Shown here in pieces: positions 7,809 through 16,398 of a DNA stretch of 64,000 nucleotides. Under the pieces are notes generated by a model. It worked only from the letters and a program-made list of their open reading frames with translations. It was not told where the DNA came from and made no database searches. The position numbers were made by a program, and so were the translations under genes. Location: contig NZ_JAAMPU010000099.1 in the NCBI RefSeq assembly GCF_012911565.1, forward strand, positions 1 to 64,000, in the 5' to 3' direction. This DNA comes from Flavobacterium silvaticum. GTDB taxonomy: Bacteria > Bacteroidota > Bacteroidia > Flavobacteriales > Flavobacteriaceae. Within the stretch, counting starts at the first letter, position 1; each line of letters starts with the position of its first letter.

Positions 7809-9593
7809 TCAGTTTTTCGAACCTTTTATCCATCTGTCAATCTTCGCCTCAAGCAAATTCAATGGCATCAATCCACTTTCGAGAATTTGTTTATGGAATT
7901 CCCTGATGTCGAATTTAGCTCCCATTTCCGTTTCGGCTTTATGGCGTAATTCGAGTATTTTCAATTGCCCGATTTTGTAAGATAATGCCTGGCCCGGAAT
8001 AGCCATGTAGCGTTCGGTTTCCATCACAATACCATCGGCAGGTTCGGCCTCGTTGGCCATTTTGTATTCGATGACCTGTTCGCGCGTCCAGCCTTTCCAA
8101 TGCAATCCGGTATCTACCACAAGTCTTGTAGCACGTAACATTTCACCGCTGAGCATTCCAAAATACTGATACGGATCTGTGTATAGCCCGAGTTCTTTTC
8201 CGAGGCTTTCGGTATACAATGCCCAACCTTCACCTTCGGCACCAAGCCAGTTGAACTTGCGGAAATCCGGCAATTCCTTGTTTTCCTGCTGGAGCGAAAT
8301 CTGGAAATGATGGCCCGGGATCGCTTCGTGAAGGAACAAATCTTCGTCCGCGTAACAATTGTATTTTTTTACATCCGGAATAGGGACGTAGAAAATTCCC
8401 GGCCGTGTTCCGTCAGCGGAACCTTGCACGTATTCAGCGGATGCCGACGCTTCACGGAATGCTTCGGTACGACGGATTTCAAAAGGTGTCTTAGGTTGAA
8501 GCGAGAACAATTTATCGACGTTCGGCTTTATCGTAGCATGGATTTTCTTGAAATTGGCGATGACTTCTTCGGGTTTTTTAAACGGCTTGAGTTCCGGCTT
8601 ATCACGGACATAATCACAGAAAGATTTGATGTCGCCTTTATAGCCAACCTGATCCATGACTTTTTGCATTTCGGCCCTCAGACGCGCGACTTCTTTAAGG
8701 CCGAGTTCGTGGATTTCGTCCGGAGTCATGTCGGTCGTTGTCCATTGTTTGACATAAGTCTCGTAGGCTTCTTTCCCAAAAGACAAAGCTCCGTAACCGC
8801 TTGTGGAACGTGAAGCCTTCAGGTAATCGCCCTTTAAGAATGCGATCATTTCGCGGAATTTTGGAACCAGTTTTTCAGCTATGGTCTTTGCATAACCATC
8901 TGCAAGTTCTTTCTTGTCTTTTTCCGGAAAATCCGCAGGCATTTTTTTGATTACAGTGTAAAAGAAATTATCCTGTGGTTTGTCTGAAATCCAGGCTTCG
9001 AACTGAGGCGTAATTTTTACCGTCAATGCCTTTGGCAGCGTGGCTTTTTGTTCAATCCCTTTCTTCATGTAAACCATAGCCGAATCGACCCAGGCCGAAA
9101 ATTTATCCATGCGGGCCAGGAAATCCCGATAATCTTTTACCGTTTTGAATGGCTGTGCACTTTCACCGCTTGCGAATTGGCCAATTATTAAATGAGTGCT
9201 CGAAAACTGGTTGATCGGGATTAGATTGTTGGGGGATTTGAGCATCAAAAGGCCGGTTTTGGTTTCCCAGTTGATGATGCCGTACGAGATTTTTTCTTCT
9301 GCCGATAAAGCGGTAGTATCTATGTTTTTTAATTGCGATTGGTATTTGTCATAAAAGATACGCTGGGCCTTTCTGTGTGTATCGGTCATTTCAAAAGCCA
9401 GTTGGTCGTTATAGCCTTCCTGCCCATTGTATGTGGCATCAAGTGGGTTCAGCTTGTTCTTGTCGTCAAAATAAGCTTTTGTGATTTTGGCGAATTCGGC
9501 AGGCATGTCAATTGTTTTTTGTTCCGATTTTTTACACTGGACCAGTACCAGTGAAACGGCAGCGATTCCGGCTGCGAGAATTGATTTTTTCAT
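7809..9593 (-). CDS. DUF885 family lipoprotein (putative metallopeptidase-like)
   Basis: A 594-residue protein with a lipobox (VSLVLVQC, Cys20), so it is probably anchored in a membrane on the periplasmic side. The DUF885 hallmark HEAIPGHH is at residues 422-429, followed by EGEGWALYTESLG about 25 residues later; together these resemble a gluzincin-type zinc site (HExxH-like plus a downstream Glu). DUF885 proteins are widespread in Bacteroidota and are thought to be peptidases, though few have been assayed. It is 6 bp downstream of a SnoaL-like gene and likely in an operon with it. Confidence 0.9.
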   Translation of the reverse strand: MKKSILAAGIAAVSLVLVQCKKSEQKTIDMPAEFAKITKAYFDDKNKLNPLDATYNGQEGYNDQLAFEMTDTHRKAQRIFYDKYQSQLKNIDTTALSAEEKISYGIINWETKTGLLMLKSPNNLIPINQFSSTHLIIGQFASGESAQPFKTVKDYRDFLARMDKFSAWVDSAMVYMKKGIEQKATLPKALTVKITPQFEAWISDKPQDNFFYTVIKKMPADFPEKDKKELADGYAKTIAEKLVPKFREMIAFLKGDYLKASRSTSGYGALSFGKEAYETYVKQWTTTDMTPDEIHELGLKEVARLRAEMQKVMDQVGYKGDIKSFCDYVRDKPELKPFKKPEEVIANFKKIHATIKPNVDKLFSLQPKTPFEIRRTEAFREASASAEYVQGSADGTRPGIFYVPIPDVKKYNCYADEDLFLHEAIPGHHFQISLQQENKELPDFRKFNWLGAEGEGWALYTESLGKELGLYTDPYQYFGMLSGEMLRATRLVVDTGLHWKGWTREQVIEYKMANEAEPADGIVMETERYMAIPGQALSYKIGQLKILELRHKAETEMGAKFDIREFHKQILESGLMPLNLLEAKIDRWIKGSKN

Positions 9594-9599
9594 ATTGAT

Positions 9600-9953
9600 T
9601 TATCCGTGATACACACGTGATGCTGTGATTTTTCCATTTTCCACTTCGAGGACTTCGGCGACGAGCAAATCGTCATCGCCTTCAAGTTCGCGCACATATT
9701 CCATGAACACACGATTTTCATTTGCCGTAAGCGATATGACTTTGTAGAACAAGGTCGGCATATTGTCGAACGCGCCCTGCCACCAGTTCCTCATGGCGGT
9801 TTTTCCTATGATGAGACCGTTGGTTTGCGGTTCTCGGACTTTGAGTTTTGGGCTGTAATGTTGTGCGTTATCGTCATATAAAGACAGCAATGCCTCGATG
9901 TCTTTCGCGTTGAAAGCTTCCATCCAGGCAATGGCGACAGGTTCTGTGGACAT
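9600..9953 (-). CDS. SnoaL-like / NTF2-like protein
   Basis: A 117-residue NTF2-fold protein. The N-terminal helix WMEAFNAKDIEALLSLYDDNAQHYSP, the GKTAMRNWWQGAFDNMP segment and the final strands (VFMEYVRELEGD, VLEVENGKITASRVY) match the SnoaL-like domain. Catalytic or binding roles vary widely in this fold, so no specific function is assigned. It lies directly upstream of the DUF885 gene. Confidence 0.82.
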   Translation of the reverse strand: MSTEPVAIAWMEAFNAKDIEALLSLYDDNAQHYSPKLKVREPQTNGLIIGKTAMRNWWQGAFDNMPTLFYKVISLTANENRVFMEYVRELEGDDDLLVAEVLEVENGKITASRVYHG

Positions 9954-10018
9954 GGATTTGTTTTCCGATAAAAATAGCGAAAAATGTTGCTTCCACAGAT
10001 GGATTTGTCATTGTTTCA

Positions 10019-10327
10019 TCAACTCGTACACAATGCAGATTCGAAAATGGCATCGGTCACATCATTCATTTCACGCAAGTCCGGATTGCAGTTCATGATG
10101 TGCTGCCATTTCCATTTGCGGCGGCCGCGTCTGAATTGTTGCATGCGGAGTCGGGCCGAATCTGCATCACGCAACATTTCGAGATAGATAAGATGGTTGT
10201 GTTTTTTTGGAATTTTAGATGTCATTGCAGAATCGAGTTTATGCAAAGACGAACTCAAATCGGAAGTAAAACCAACATAGATTGAAGAGCGCAACGGATT
10301 GCTGAGAATGTAGACGAAAACGGACAT
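10019..10327 (-). CDS. GIY-YIG nuclease domain protein
   Basis: A 102-residue protein with the GIY-YIG core in its usual short bacterial form (VYILSNPLRSSIYVGFTSDL) and the following KHNHLIYLEMLRDADSARLRMQQF segment with the conserved Glu of the helix. This is the UPF0213-like single-domain type, usually 80-105 residues and of unknown biological role. The C-terminal region (RGRRKWKWQHIMNCNPDLRE) fits the family. A possible -7 box TAACTTTC lies at 10346-10353 on the minus strand. Confidence 0.85.
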   Translation of the reverse strand: MSVFVYILSNPLRSSIYVGFTSDLSSSLHKLDSAMTSKIPKKHNHLIYLEMLRDADSARLRMQQFRRGRRKWKWQHIMNCNPDLREMNDVTDAIFESALCTS

Positions 10328-10408
10328 GGCGTATAATTTATGCCCGAAAGTTACGTACGCTTATCGTTTGTCAGTTACAGAAAAAATGTAAAAAATGTTA
10401 AAAAAAAA

Positions 10409-11338
10409 TCAGGAGTTTTTGAGGTTGATGATTTCCTGTTCGGTCAGGAAGCGGTAATTGCCGCGTGGCAGGTTCTTTTTGGTTAGACCGGCAAAAGAAA
10501 CACGGTCGATTTTAGCCACGTCATATCCGAATTTCTCAAAAATCGCACGTACCACTTTTACGTTCGCTGTGCGTAATTTAAGCCCGACTTCAGATTTTGC
10601 CTCACCTTCTATGTAAGAGATTTCATCAACATACAAACGGTGTTCATCTAACGTTACTCCATTTGAAATAGATTCCAGATCTTCGAATTTGAAGTTTTTC
10701 CCGAGTGATACCTGATAGATTTTTGCCGATTTCTGGTTCGGTTGGGCAAACTTCCGGATCATGTCCGTATCGTTCGTGAACAACAACAATCCGGTAGTGT
10801 TTTTATCCATTCGGCCTATGGGTTTCAAATCTGCTTTGGAAGCACCGCGTACCAATTCAAGTACGTTACGCATATCGTTTTCTCCTTCGCCCGAAGTGGT
10901 GAAATTCTTCGGTTTATTGAGTAAAACATATTCCTTTTTCTCAGGAGTAATTACACTTCCGTCAAAATTGACTACATCGCCCGGCTTCACCTTGTAACCC
11001 ATTTCGGTCACGACTTCGCCATTTACTTTCACGTTGCCCGATTGGATGTAGATATCGGCATCACGGCGAGAAACGATCCCCGAATTGCCAATATATTTGT
11101 TCAGACGGATTTCATCTGGATTTGCCGTTTTTGGAGCCGCTGTTTTTTTAGGCCGTGTCGCACGTTTGTCGAATGCAGGTTTTTCAGTGGTGGCTTCCGG
11201 TTTTGCCTTTGGTTTTTGCGAACGTTTCGGCAAAGCGGGTTTGGAGCTTCCATCGCTTTTAGGCTTTCCGGGACGTGAAAAATTTACTCTTCCGTCTTTT
11301 CCGGATTTCTTCTCAAAACGATTGTTCGGCTTGTCCAT
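10409..11338 (-). CDS. rRNA pseudouridine synthase, RsuA/RluB/RluF family
   Basis: A 309-residue enzyme: a basic, low-complexity N-terminal extension (residues 1-75, rich in K, P and A), an S4 RNA-binding domain (RLNKYIGNSGIVSRRDADIYIQSGNVKVNG), and a catalytic domain with PIGRMDKNTTGLLLFTND, whose Asp is the family nucleophile. It converts uridine to pseudouridine in 16S or 23S rRNA; the exact site is not clear. A longer frame reaches 11422, but the ATG at 11338 is preferred because an exact TATCTTTG -7 box lies at 11353-11360. The charged extension is common in Bacteroidota homologues. Confidence 0.9.
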   Translation of the reverse strand: MDKPNNRFEKKSGKDGRVNFSRPGKPKSDGSSKPALPKRSQKPKAKPEATTEKPAFDKRATRPKKTAAPKTANPDEIRLNKYIGNSGIVSRRDADIYIQSGNVKVNGEVVTEMGYKVKPGDVVNFDGSVITPEKKEYVLLNKPKNFTTSGEGENDMRNVLELVRGASKADLKPIGRMDKNTTGLLLFTNDTDMIRKFAQPNQKSAKIYQVSLGKNFKFEDLESISNGVTLDEHRLYVDEISYIEGEAKSEVGLKLRTANVKVVRAIFEKFGYDVAKIDRVSFAGLTKKNLPRGNYRFLTEQEIINLKNS

Positions 11339-11352
11339 ATTGAATTTTTTTG

Positions 11353-11360
11353 CAAAGATA
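11353..11360 (-). promoter_or_regulatory. -7 promoter element TATCTTTG
   Basis: Exact TAnnTTTG box on the minus strand, 14 bases upstream of the ATG at 11338. No well-placed -33 TTG is visible. It argues against the longer reading frame. Confidence 0.5.
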
Positions 11361-11511
11361 GGTAATTTGGTTTTGTGGATTTTTTGGACAGCAAACACTA
11401 TCGTTTCCAACTGAACCCACATCTAAACGAAATACAATTGCCATAGGTGTTATAAATACATTTATTAGTTAACTTTATCTGAAATAACATCGGTTTACAA
11501 ACCAACGCAAT

Positions 11512-12849
11512 ATGAAGAAATATAGTTCGCTAATTTACTGCCTCATCCTGATTGTGTTTAACGGCGCAAAAAGCTTTGCCCAGAATAAAATCCCGCAAAG
11601 CTTCAATCAAAACCCGGATGTAAAATCCCTTGGCATCGATCCAAAAAAAATAGCAAGCGTCGATTCTGTGCTCCAATCTTTTGTGAAAGATAAAAAACTG
11701 AATTGTGTGGAAGCTTTCATTGCCAAACGAGGCAATGTCATTTACAAAAAAGCATTCGGGTTAAAAGATCCGGAGCATAATATTCCCGCTACGACCGATG
11801 ATTATTACGAGCTTTTTTCCCAAACGAAAGCCATCACTACAGTAGCTTTCATGACATTGGTAGACAAAGGCCTTGTTTCCATAAACGATCCGGTGTCAAA
11901 GTATTTCCCGGAAATCCCGAACCGTGTTGTCACAAAGGTCAATCCGGATGGAACGTACGAAACACGTCCGGTAAAAACACCAATGACGTTTGTTCATCTC
12001 ATGTCCCATACTTCGGGATTAAATGCAGGACTCGTAAAGCAAATCCGAATGGCAAAGGGAGAAAAAGATTTAGGTCCGCCCGGATATGGTGGCCCGATTC
12101 CTGAAAAAGTACCGAATGGACAATATACCTACGGCTTGAATCTGGACGCGAAATACATGAGTGAACAAATGACCGATCTGGTCAAATATCCGCTTGGATT
12201 CGATCCTGGTTCCGACTGGAATTACCATCCGAGTTCCAATATGCTGGCGTACCTGATCGAACGTATTTCAGGCAAGCCATTGAGACAATATGTAAAAGAA
12301 GCCGTTTTTGAGCCGCTGGGAATAAAAAATACGGACTGGTATTTTCCGGCCGATTCCAGGTCGCGTTTTGTCAAGCCATATACGTATATAGATGGCAAGC
12401 TACAGCCAGGGCCAACCCTGTATCTCGACGGCGCATTGAGCAGCAGCCAAACGTATGCGGAAGGCGGAATGGGCTTGAACGGAACCATTGAAGATTATGC
12501 TAAATTCTGCCAGATGTTGCTCAACAAAGGTGAGTTCAACGGGCATAGGATACTGAAACCCGAAACGGTGGAACTCATGACAACCATCAACAGGTTGCCG
12601 GCGGTAAATTCAGCCGAAAAAGGCTTTCAATTCGGGTTGGGCTTTGAGCTCTTCAATCCGCAGAAAAAAACAGTGCCGGCGGTGTCTGATTCAGCTTATG
12701 CGTGGGGCGGGATGTTGGGAACGGAATATATAATCGATCCCAAAAATGACCTGATCGTACTGTTTTACATGAATATGTTTCAGCGCGAACGCCTTTATCC
12801 CGAGTTTTTGACGAAGGCTTATGAACTGGCAACTGGTTTAAGAAAGTAA
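11512..12849 (+). CDS. Serine hydrolase, beta-lactamase class C-like
   Basis: A 445-residue exported enzyme with a signal peptide (MKKYSSLIYCLILIVFNGAKSFAQ). The SxxK motif is FSQTK (Ser103, Lys106), the second motif is in SDWNYHPSSNMLAYLIERISG, and the C-terminal part has AWGGMLGTEYIIDPKNDLIVLFYMN in place of the KTG box. This is the class C beta-lactamase/esterase/D-aminopeptidase fold; substrate unknown and antibiotic resistance is not implied. Its end overlaps by 12 bp the convergent UbiA-family gene. Confidence 0.9.
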   Translation: MKKYSSLIYCLILIVFNGAKSFAQNKIPQSFNQNPDVKSLGIDPKKIASVDSVLQSFVKDKKLNCVEAFIAKRGNVIYKKAFGLKDPEHNIPATTDDYYELFSQTKAITTVAFMTLVDKGLVSINDPVSKYFPEIPNRVVTKVNPDGTYETRPVKTPMTFVHLMSHTSGLNAGLVKQIRMAKGEKDLGPPGYGGPIPEKVPNGQYTYGLNLDAKYMSEQMTDLVKYPLGFDPGSDWNYHPSSNMLAYLIERISGKPLRQYVKEAVFEPLGIKNTDWYFPADSRSRFVKPYTYIDGKLQPGPTLYLDGALSSSQTYAEGGMGLNGTIEDYAKFCQMLLNKGEFNGHRILKPETVELMTTINRLPAVNSAEKGFQFGLGFELFNPQKKTVPAVSDSAYAWGGMLGTEYIIDPKNDLIVLFYMNMFQRERLYPEFLTKAYELATGLRK

Positions 12850-13788
12850 GACTCGCTTTCCATGGACCAACACGCTAGGATCGATCAGGATGATGCAGAA
12901 AATTCCGGCTACGATGACGAATTTCAAAGCGTTGTGCAGCCAAAGGAATTGCGTCCGGTTTTCTGACCGCCACAGGAACATGACAAAGAACATGAGGAAA
13001 CCGAGGCAGAAATAAAAATACAAATCCATATAGCCCACATCGTACAATTCAATAAGGATGTACACCGGAACAATGGTCAGAACGGCACAAATAGATATGG
13101 CTATCTTGGACACATTTTCCCCGTAGCGGACCGCGATTGTCTGGTAATTATTGGCTAAATCGCCGCGAAGGTTTTCAAGATCCTTTGTCATTTCCCGAAT
13201 CAGCAAAAGCAGGAAAAGAAAGCTTGCATGCGAAAAAATAATCTCCAATTGCATAGGTCTGAAAATGGTGTATTTATCCATTTTGGCGAAATACAGCAGG
13301 ATTCCGAAAAAGGGGGCGACAGCCAATAAGCAAGCTGAGATATTCCCCACAATCGGATATTTTTTGAGTTTGTGCGAATAGAACCAAATCACAAAAATAT
13401 ACAGTGCATAAAATAACGCGACACGCCACGAAACCAGCCATCCCAAACCGACGGCGATAAAATTCAGGGTGAAATACACATACAGTTTCGTCTTTTGGCT
13501 TACGAGCCGGTCGAGCATGGATTTGCGCGGACGATTGATCAGGTCTTTTTCGCTGTCGTAAAAATTGTTGATGATATAGCCTGAGGCGATGGCAACAGAC
13601 GATGCCAAAACGAGCAGAAAAACATTGACATCGAGGATCACATCCAGTGCAGGCATTTCCTGTGGTGCCAGGATGAAAATGGCCGAAAGATATTGGGCAA
13701 GCGCAATTACAGGAATATTGTATCCGCGGATGACCGAGAACAAACTCAGGATTTTCTTAAGGAAAAGCTTGTTCTTTCTGGATAGCAT
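12838..13788 (-). CDS. UbiA family prenyltransferase, probable geranylgeranylglycerol-phosphate geranylgeranyltransferase type
   Basis: A 316-residue integral membrane protein with about eight or nine membrane segments. The first aspartate-rich motif is NNFYDSEKDLINRP (about residues 71-84) and the second region is LIREMTKDLENLRGD. These bind the prenyl diphosphate through Mg2+. Flavobacterial homologues beside mevalonate genes are usually annotated as geranylgeranylglycerol-phosphate transferases; the acceptor is not proven by sequence. It follows mevalonate kinase on the same strand, which makes sense for isoprenoid-consuming chemistry. Confidence 0.85.
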   Translation of the reverse strand: MLSRKNKLFLKKILSLFSVIRGYNIPVIALAQYLSAIFILAPQEMPALDVILDVNVFLLVLASSVAIASGYIINNFYDSEKDLINRPRKSMLDRLVSQKTKLYVYFTLNFIAVGLGWLVSWRVALFYALYIFVIWFYSHKLKKYPIVGNISACLLAVAPFFGILLYFAKMDKYTIFRPMQLEIIFSHASFLFLLLLIREMTKDLENLRGDLANNYQTIAVRYGENVSKIAISICAVLTIVPVYILIELYDVGYMDLYFYFCLGFLMFFVMFLWRSENRTQFLWLHNALKFVIVAGIFCIILIDPSVLVHGKRVLLS

Positions 13789-13831
13789 TTGGTTTGGAGA
13801 ATGGGGCGCGTTAGGGATGCAAACGGAAATC

Positions 13832-13863
13832 CTTTTTCAAAACCTTGCAAAGTTTTGAAAAAG
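13832..13863. repeat. Inverted repeat downstream of mevalonate kinase
   Basis: CTTTTTCAAAAC (13832-13843) and GTTTTGAAAAAG (13852-13863) are a perfect 12-bp inverted repeat with an 8-base centre. It lies between the mevalonate kinase stop and the UbiA start. It lacks a long T-run after the stem, so it could be a REP-like palindrome or an RNA hairpin. Confidence 0.6.
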
Positions 13864-13904
13864 ATTGCAGTGGGACAGCCCGGGCTGAAAGCAACGCCAT
13901 AAAA

Positions 13905-14843
13905 TTAAAACTTGTAAACGACTTCCAATTTGTGACCTGACAACGCTTTTTGTGCTTTCTCGAAATCTTCCGTGAAGCCTAAAATGTATCCGCCGCCGCC
14001 GGATCCGCAGAGCTTAAGATAGTAATCATTAGTATCGAGGCCGTGTTGCCAGATGCCATGGAATTGCTCCGGAATCATCGGTTGGAAATTATTCAGCACC
14101 ACTTTGGACAGTTTTTTAGTGTTCGCGAACAATGATTTGATGTCACCTCCGAGGAAATTCTCGACGCACGCATCGGTGTATTTCACGAACTGATTCTTGA
14201 GCATCGCACGAAAACCTTTGTCCTTTAGATTTTCCATGAAAATATTGACCATTGGAGCTGTCTCGCCAACGATTCCCGAGTCGAGCAAAAACACCGCACC
14301 TTTACCTGTAGCGGCCTGTGCAGGAATTCCGGTAGCTTCTATATTGTCTTTGGAATTGATGAGGATTGGAATGCTGAGGTAGGAATTGAGCGGATCGAGT
14401 CCGGAACTTTTTCCGTGGAAAAACGATTCCATGTGCCCGAAAATAGTCTTGAGCTGAACCAATTTCTCACGTGTCAGGTTCTCCAAAACGGTAATTTTAT
14501 TCTTGGCGTATTTGTCGTAGATGGCTGCAACCAAGGCACCGCTGCTTCCGACTCCGTAACCTTGCGGGATGCTCGAGTCGAAATACATGCCTTCGGCTAT
14601 ATCGTGATGCATTTTTTCAAGGTCGAACTGAACCAGATCCGGATGATCCTGTTGCATCGTTTCCAGATAATACACATAGCGGCTCAGGCTGGCGTTGGAT
14701 TTAACCGCTTCCTCGTCAGGATTATCCGAAACCTTAAGTGCGCCTTTGTAAAAATTATAAGGGATGGAAAGTCCTTTGGAATCTTTGATGATACCGTATT
14801 CCCCGAAGAGGAGGATTTTGGAATAGAAAAGAGGTCCTTTCAT
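13905..14843 (-). CDS. Mevalonate kinase (GHMP kinase family)
   Basis: A 312-residue GHMP kinase: N-terminal SKILLFGEYGII (residues 8-19), the ATP-binding loop IPQGYGVGSSGALVAA (about 92-107), FHGKSSGLDPLNSYLS with the catalytic Asp region, and C-terminal LCGSGGGGYILGF. The pattern matches mevalonate kinase, which phosphorylates mevalonate at C5. The neighbours are diphosphomevalonate decarboxylase and a prenyltransferase, which supports the assignment. A heptamer repeat array (14851-14878) lies 7 bp upstream of the ATG, where the promoter or leader should be. Confidence 0.9.
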   Translation of the reverse strand: MKGPLFYSKILLFGEYGIIKDSKGLSIPYNFYKGALKVSDNPDEEAVKSNASLSRYVYYLETMQQDHPDLVQFDLEKMHHDIAEGMYFDSSIPQGYGVGSSGALVAAIYDKYAKNKITVLENLTREKLVQLKTIFGHMESFFHGKSSGLDPLNSYLSIPILINSKDNIEATGIPAQAATGKGAVFLLDSGIVGETAPMVNIFMENLKDKGFRAMLKNQFVKYTDACVENFLGGDIKSLFANTKKLSKVVLNNFQPMIPEQFHGIWQHGLDTNDYYLKLCGSGGGGYILGFTEDFEKAQKALSGHKLEVVYKF

Positions 14844-14850
14844 ATTGTGG

Positions 14851-14878
14851 GTTAACAGTTAACGGTTAACAGATAACG
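14851..14878 (+). repeat. Heptamer array A: GTTAACA GTTAACG GTTAACA GATAACG
   Basis: Four 7-bp units in the order A, G, A, then GATAACG, sitting directly 5' of mevalonate kinase. It supplies the last codons and the stop of the four-helix-bundle gene. It is inverted relative to array B, with the GATAAC unit innermost in both. Confidence 0.85.
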
Positions 14879-15232
14879 GGTTGCTTTTGAGAGTGGAATT
14901 TACAATCCGAATTAGAATCTTCAAAAGCAGTTTAATATTATTTTGTTGCCGAATATAGGTTTCTGGATCAATAAATTTAGATTCGGAAAGTAAATCCAGC
15001 CAGTATTCAGTTTCATTGGCTTCTTTTAAAGCAATTCTGATTTTATGAACAAAATCGGCTCGGCTTTCGGCATACTGCGCTTCACGAATATTCGCGCCAA
15101 TCGATGTTCCTGATTTAAGTAATTGTCTTGATAATACAAATTCTTTTTGTTCAATAGATATTTATAAATCTCAATAATTTCAAGAGCGAACAGGAAAGAC
15201 TTTTCCCGTATTAAACTTGGAGGTTTATTCAT
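14859..15232 (-). pseudogene. Four-helix-bundle protein (23S rRNA intervening-sequence type), frameshifted
   Basis: Begins ATG at 15232 (MNKPPSLIREKSFLFALEII) and then needs one change of frame. After YKYLLNKK the homologous sequence continues in the -1 frame as EFVLSRQLLKSGTSIGANIRE, then EAQYAESRADFVHKIRIALK and on to LSVNR-stop at 14859. Joined, it is about 124 residues, a normal length for this family of pentameric or RNA-associated four-helix-bundle proteins. The shift lies at an A-run (AAC AAA AAG on the coding strand; T5 at 15144-15148). A lost A, a sequencing error, or -1 slippage on C AAA AAG would each explain it. Without a shift the product stops after about 68 residues. The gene is bracketed by inverted heptamer arrays and interrupts an otherwise mevalonate-only gene run. 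Confidence 0.8.
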
Positions 15233-15281
15233 GATGGATGGCGTTGATGATGCAAAAGTAGTCAAATACATTCAACAGGCC

Positions 15282-15312
15282 TAACTGTTATCCGTTAACT
15301 GTTAACCGTTAA
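15282..15312 (-). repeat. Heptamer array B, inverted relative to A
   Basis: Read on the minus strand: GTTAACG GTTAACA GTTAACG GATAACA GTTAG. It has the same unit plan as array A but with the A/G alternation swapped. It supplies the final LTVNS codons and the stop (15295-15297) of diphosphomevalonate decarboxylase. Confidence 0.85.
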
Positions 15313-16386
15313 CAATTCAGAACCATTTCCAATTTTATCTTCAATATATTTTCCACCTTCACAAAACAGGGATAATACTCCATCTATAAATGTCTTGATT
15401 ACTCCTTTGTATTCATCTGGATATAACACATGCACATTCGCTCCCGCATCAAGCGTAAAACAAATCGGCACATTAGTATCACTGCGGAATTTCCGGATTT
15501 TTTCAATGATAGCCAAGGTATTCGGTTTCATCAATATGTAATACGGATTCGAGGTCAGCATCACGGCATGTAATGATAAAGCTTCCGATTCGACAAGAGC
15601 GACAAAAGACTTCAGGTCGCCGTCGATCAAAATCTGTTTTAAACGGGTAAGGTTCGTCCGTGCCTGTGCAAAACGCGCTTCGGAAAACGGGTTGCCGTTC
15701 ATTAAATCATGGCCGACGGTACTCGATACGGATTTCTGTCCTTCTTCCACAATCAGGATCGTATCACGATAGTTTTGAAATACCTCGTGTGCCTCGAATG
15801 GAAATTCAACCCCGAACAAATCCGAACTTTGCGGAATGTCTTCATGTTCGCCCCAAACCACCAGATTTCCTTTGATGCTGCGGCAGGCGCTTCCGGAACC
15901 GAGACGTGCCAAAAAAGATGCCTTCTGATAAAAGAAATCGTCGGTCATTTCTGGATTTAAAAGTCTTTCCACACTCATCAAAGTCATGGAAAGTGCCGCC
16001 ATTCCGGATGCAGATGAAGCAATGCCGGAAGAATGCGGAAACGTATTCCTCGTGTCGATCGTAAAATGGAAATCGGTCAAAAAAGGCAGGTAACTTTCAA
16101 TGCGCTCAAAAAATTTGAGGATTTTCGGTTTGAACGATTCCTTGGGTTGGCCTTCGAACAGTAAATCGAATGAAAAACCGCCGTGTCGTTTGCGCTCAAA
16201 AGACAAGGTCGTAATGGTCTTGCATTTGTTCAGCGTAAAACTGATGGACGGATTTGCAGGTATTTGCGGTTCGCGTTTTCCCCAGTATTTGACAAGGGCG
16301 ATGTTGCTCGGTGCACTCCAGGTAAAGTTGCCGGAATCAACGGAATTCGTATATGGTGTTGGAATGAATTGGTTCGGGTTGTTCAT
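15295..16386 (-). CDS. mvaD: Diphosphomevalonate decarboxylase
   Basis: A 363-residue GHMP enzyme with the signature SNIALVKYWGK (27-37), NPSIS (45-49), the phosphate loop FPHSSGIASSASGMAAL (about 116-132) and the SGSACRS segment (about 164-170). It uses ATP to decarboxylate mevalonate 5-diphosphate to isopentenyl diphosphate. The last codons (LTVNS) and stop come from heptamer array B, so the C-terminus has probably been remodelled. The start at 16386 lies only 4 bases below an exact -7 box (TACCTTTG, 16391-16398), implying a leaderless or nearly leaderless mRNA. Confidence 0.93.
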   Translation of the reverse strand: MNNPNQFIPTPYTNSVDSGNFTWSAPSNIALVKYWGKREPQIPANPSISFTLNKCKTITTLSFERKRHGGFSFDLLFEGQPKESFKPKILKFFERIESYLPFLTDFHFTIDTRNTFPHSSGIASSASGMAALSMTLMSVERLLNPEMTDDFFYQKASFLARLGSGSACRSIKGNLVVWGEHEDIPQSSDLFGVEFPFEAHEVFQNYRDTILIVEEGQKSVSSTVGHDLMNGNPFSEARFAQARTNLTRLKQILIDGDLKSFVALVESEALSLHAVMLTSNPYYILMKPNTLAIIEKIRKFRSDTNVPICFTLDAGANVHVLYPDEYKGVIKTFIDGVLSLFCEGGKYIEDKIGNGSELLTVNS

Positions 16387-16390
16387 GGGG

Positions 16391-16398
16391 CAAAGGTA
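16391..16398 (-). promoter_or_regulatory. -7 promoter element TACCTTTG, leaderless start
   Basis: Exact TAnnTTTG box on the minus strand, followed by CCCC and the ATG at 16386. Its upstream half overlaps heptamer array C, so the array forms the promoter spacer. No TTG was seen at the -33 position. Confidence 0.5.

Noticed and set aside
11353-11422. Longer start of the pseudouridine synthase at 11422
   Set aside because: The extra 28 residues lie upstream of an exact -7 promoter box and are not typical of the family.
11512-12849. Beta-lactamase resistance gene
   Set aside because: It has the class C fold but lacks the KTG box and belongs to a broad esterase/peptidase group; resistance is not supported.
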